From the NCBI GenBank assembly GCA_947474485.1, contig CANJJP010000088.1:1-6783 (forward strand): a stretch of 6,783 nt of DNA, read 5' to 3'. The notes below the pieces were generated by a model. That model was not told the DNA's origin. It saw only the letters and a list, made by a program, of their open reading frames with translations, and searched no databases. Each line of letters begins with the position of its first letter. Position 1 is the first letter of the stretch. Source of the stretch: Bacteroidota bacterium. GTDB taxonomy: Bacteria; Bacteroidota; Bacteroidia; B-17B0; Aurantibacillaceae. The position numbers and the translations under genes are program-made. Below, in pieces: positions 6,673 through 6,783 of the stretch.

Positions 6673-6783
6673 GTGATTAGTAATAAAAAAGTAGTATTTA
6701 AAGACTACATAAACAACCAGCCCTTATTGCTTCCACCATCGATAGATGAGTTGATAGAAGCAAACCATTCATTGCGCACTGTA
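6673..6783 (+). CDS. IS1182-type transposase, N-terminal fragment (DUF772), 3' end outside window
   Basis: The frame through the window end reads, from about 6688, KKVVFKDYINNQ and then PLLLPPSIDELIEANHSLRTV. This matches the family opening of IS1182/IS5-like DDE transposases (DUF772, InsH N-terminal), typically an F-x-x-Y-x-x-x-Q-x-x-L-L-P-P-S-x-x-[DE]-L-I-x-x-x-H-x-[LV]-R pattern. The catalytic DDE residues would be well beyond the window. No in-frame ATG precedes the homology: the frame is open back to 6610 after a TAA at 6607-6609, and the best start is the GTG at 6673, giving VISNKKVVF. Alternatives are a start lost by mutation or a rarer start codon further upstream. Only 37 codons are visible, so whether the gene is intact is unknown. 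Confidence 0.72.
   Translation, partial: MISNKKVVFKDYINNQPLLLPPSIDELIEANHSLRTV

Larger units (their letters stand above)
6532..6783 (+). mobile_element. Left part of an IS1182-type insertion sequence, running off the window
   Basis: The stretch GAGGCTGTCTCAAAAGG at 6532-6548 resembles terminal inverted repeats that I recall from IS1182-type elements in Bacteroidetes. About 140 bases later an open frame begins that encodes a DUF772-like transposase N-terminus, a normal spacing for such elements. The proposed left boundary at about 6532 is inferred from this resemblance. The right end, the matching inverted repeat and any target duplication lie outside the window, so boundary and completeness cannot be confirmed. 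Bases 6563-6672 contain no other convincing gene, only AT-rich leader and a small hairpin at 6652-6669. Confidence 0.6.

Overview
The window is a low-GC stretch from a member of the Bacteroidetes (Bacteroidota). It carries the second half of an alternative complex III (ACIII) operon running directly into a cytochrome c oxidase gene pair. The phylum call rests on the gene order actC-actD-actE-actF-coxB-coxA, the protein sequences themselves, the AT-rich codon usage, and A-rich leaders without clear Shine-Dalgarno motifs. I cannot name the genus from sequence alone.

Layout, all on the + strand: 1-1074, actC, cut at its 5' end by the window edge; 1094-1639, actD; 1659-2321, actE, a mono-heme cytochrome c lipoprotein; 2343-3563, actF; 3627-4658, coxB, oxidase subunit II with the CuA site; 4694-6520, coxA, oxidase subunit I with the heme-copper centre. 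Gaps between genes are 19, 19, 21, 63 and 35 bases, so the six genes look like one transcription unit. A stem-loop begins about 8 bases after the coxA stop codon. The same sequence resembles the terminal inverted repeat of an insertion sequence, and the last ~110 bases encode the N-terminus of an IS1182-type (DUF772) transposase that runs off the window.

Together the genes encode a respiratory chain segment. ACIII oxidises menaquinol in the membrane and passes electrons through its c-type hemes (ActA, presumably upstream, and ActE here). They then go to CuA of CoxB and on to the heme a / heme a3-CuB centre of CoxA, where O2 is reduced and protons are pumped. ACIII and aa3 oxidase from Flavobacterium johnsoniae have been purified as a supercomplex, and the gene order here fits such an assembly.

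I see no unknown system. The points worth a second look are: residue changes at CuA and the electron-entry site of CoxB; histidine-rich tails on ActC and CoxA; the insertion sequence starting almost at the coxA stop codon; and the lack of an ATG start for its transposase, with a hairpin just before the likely GTG start.
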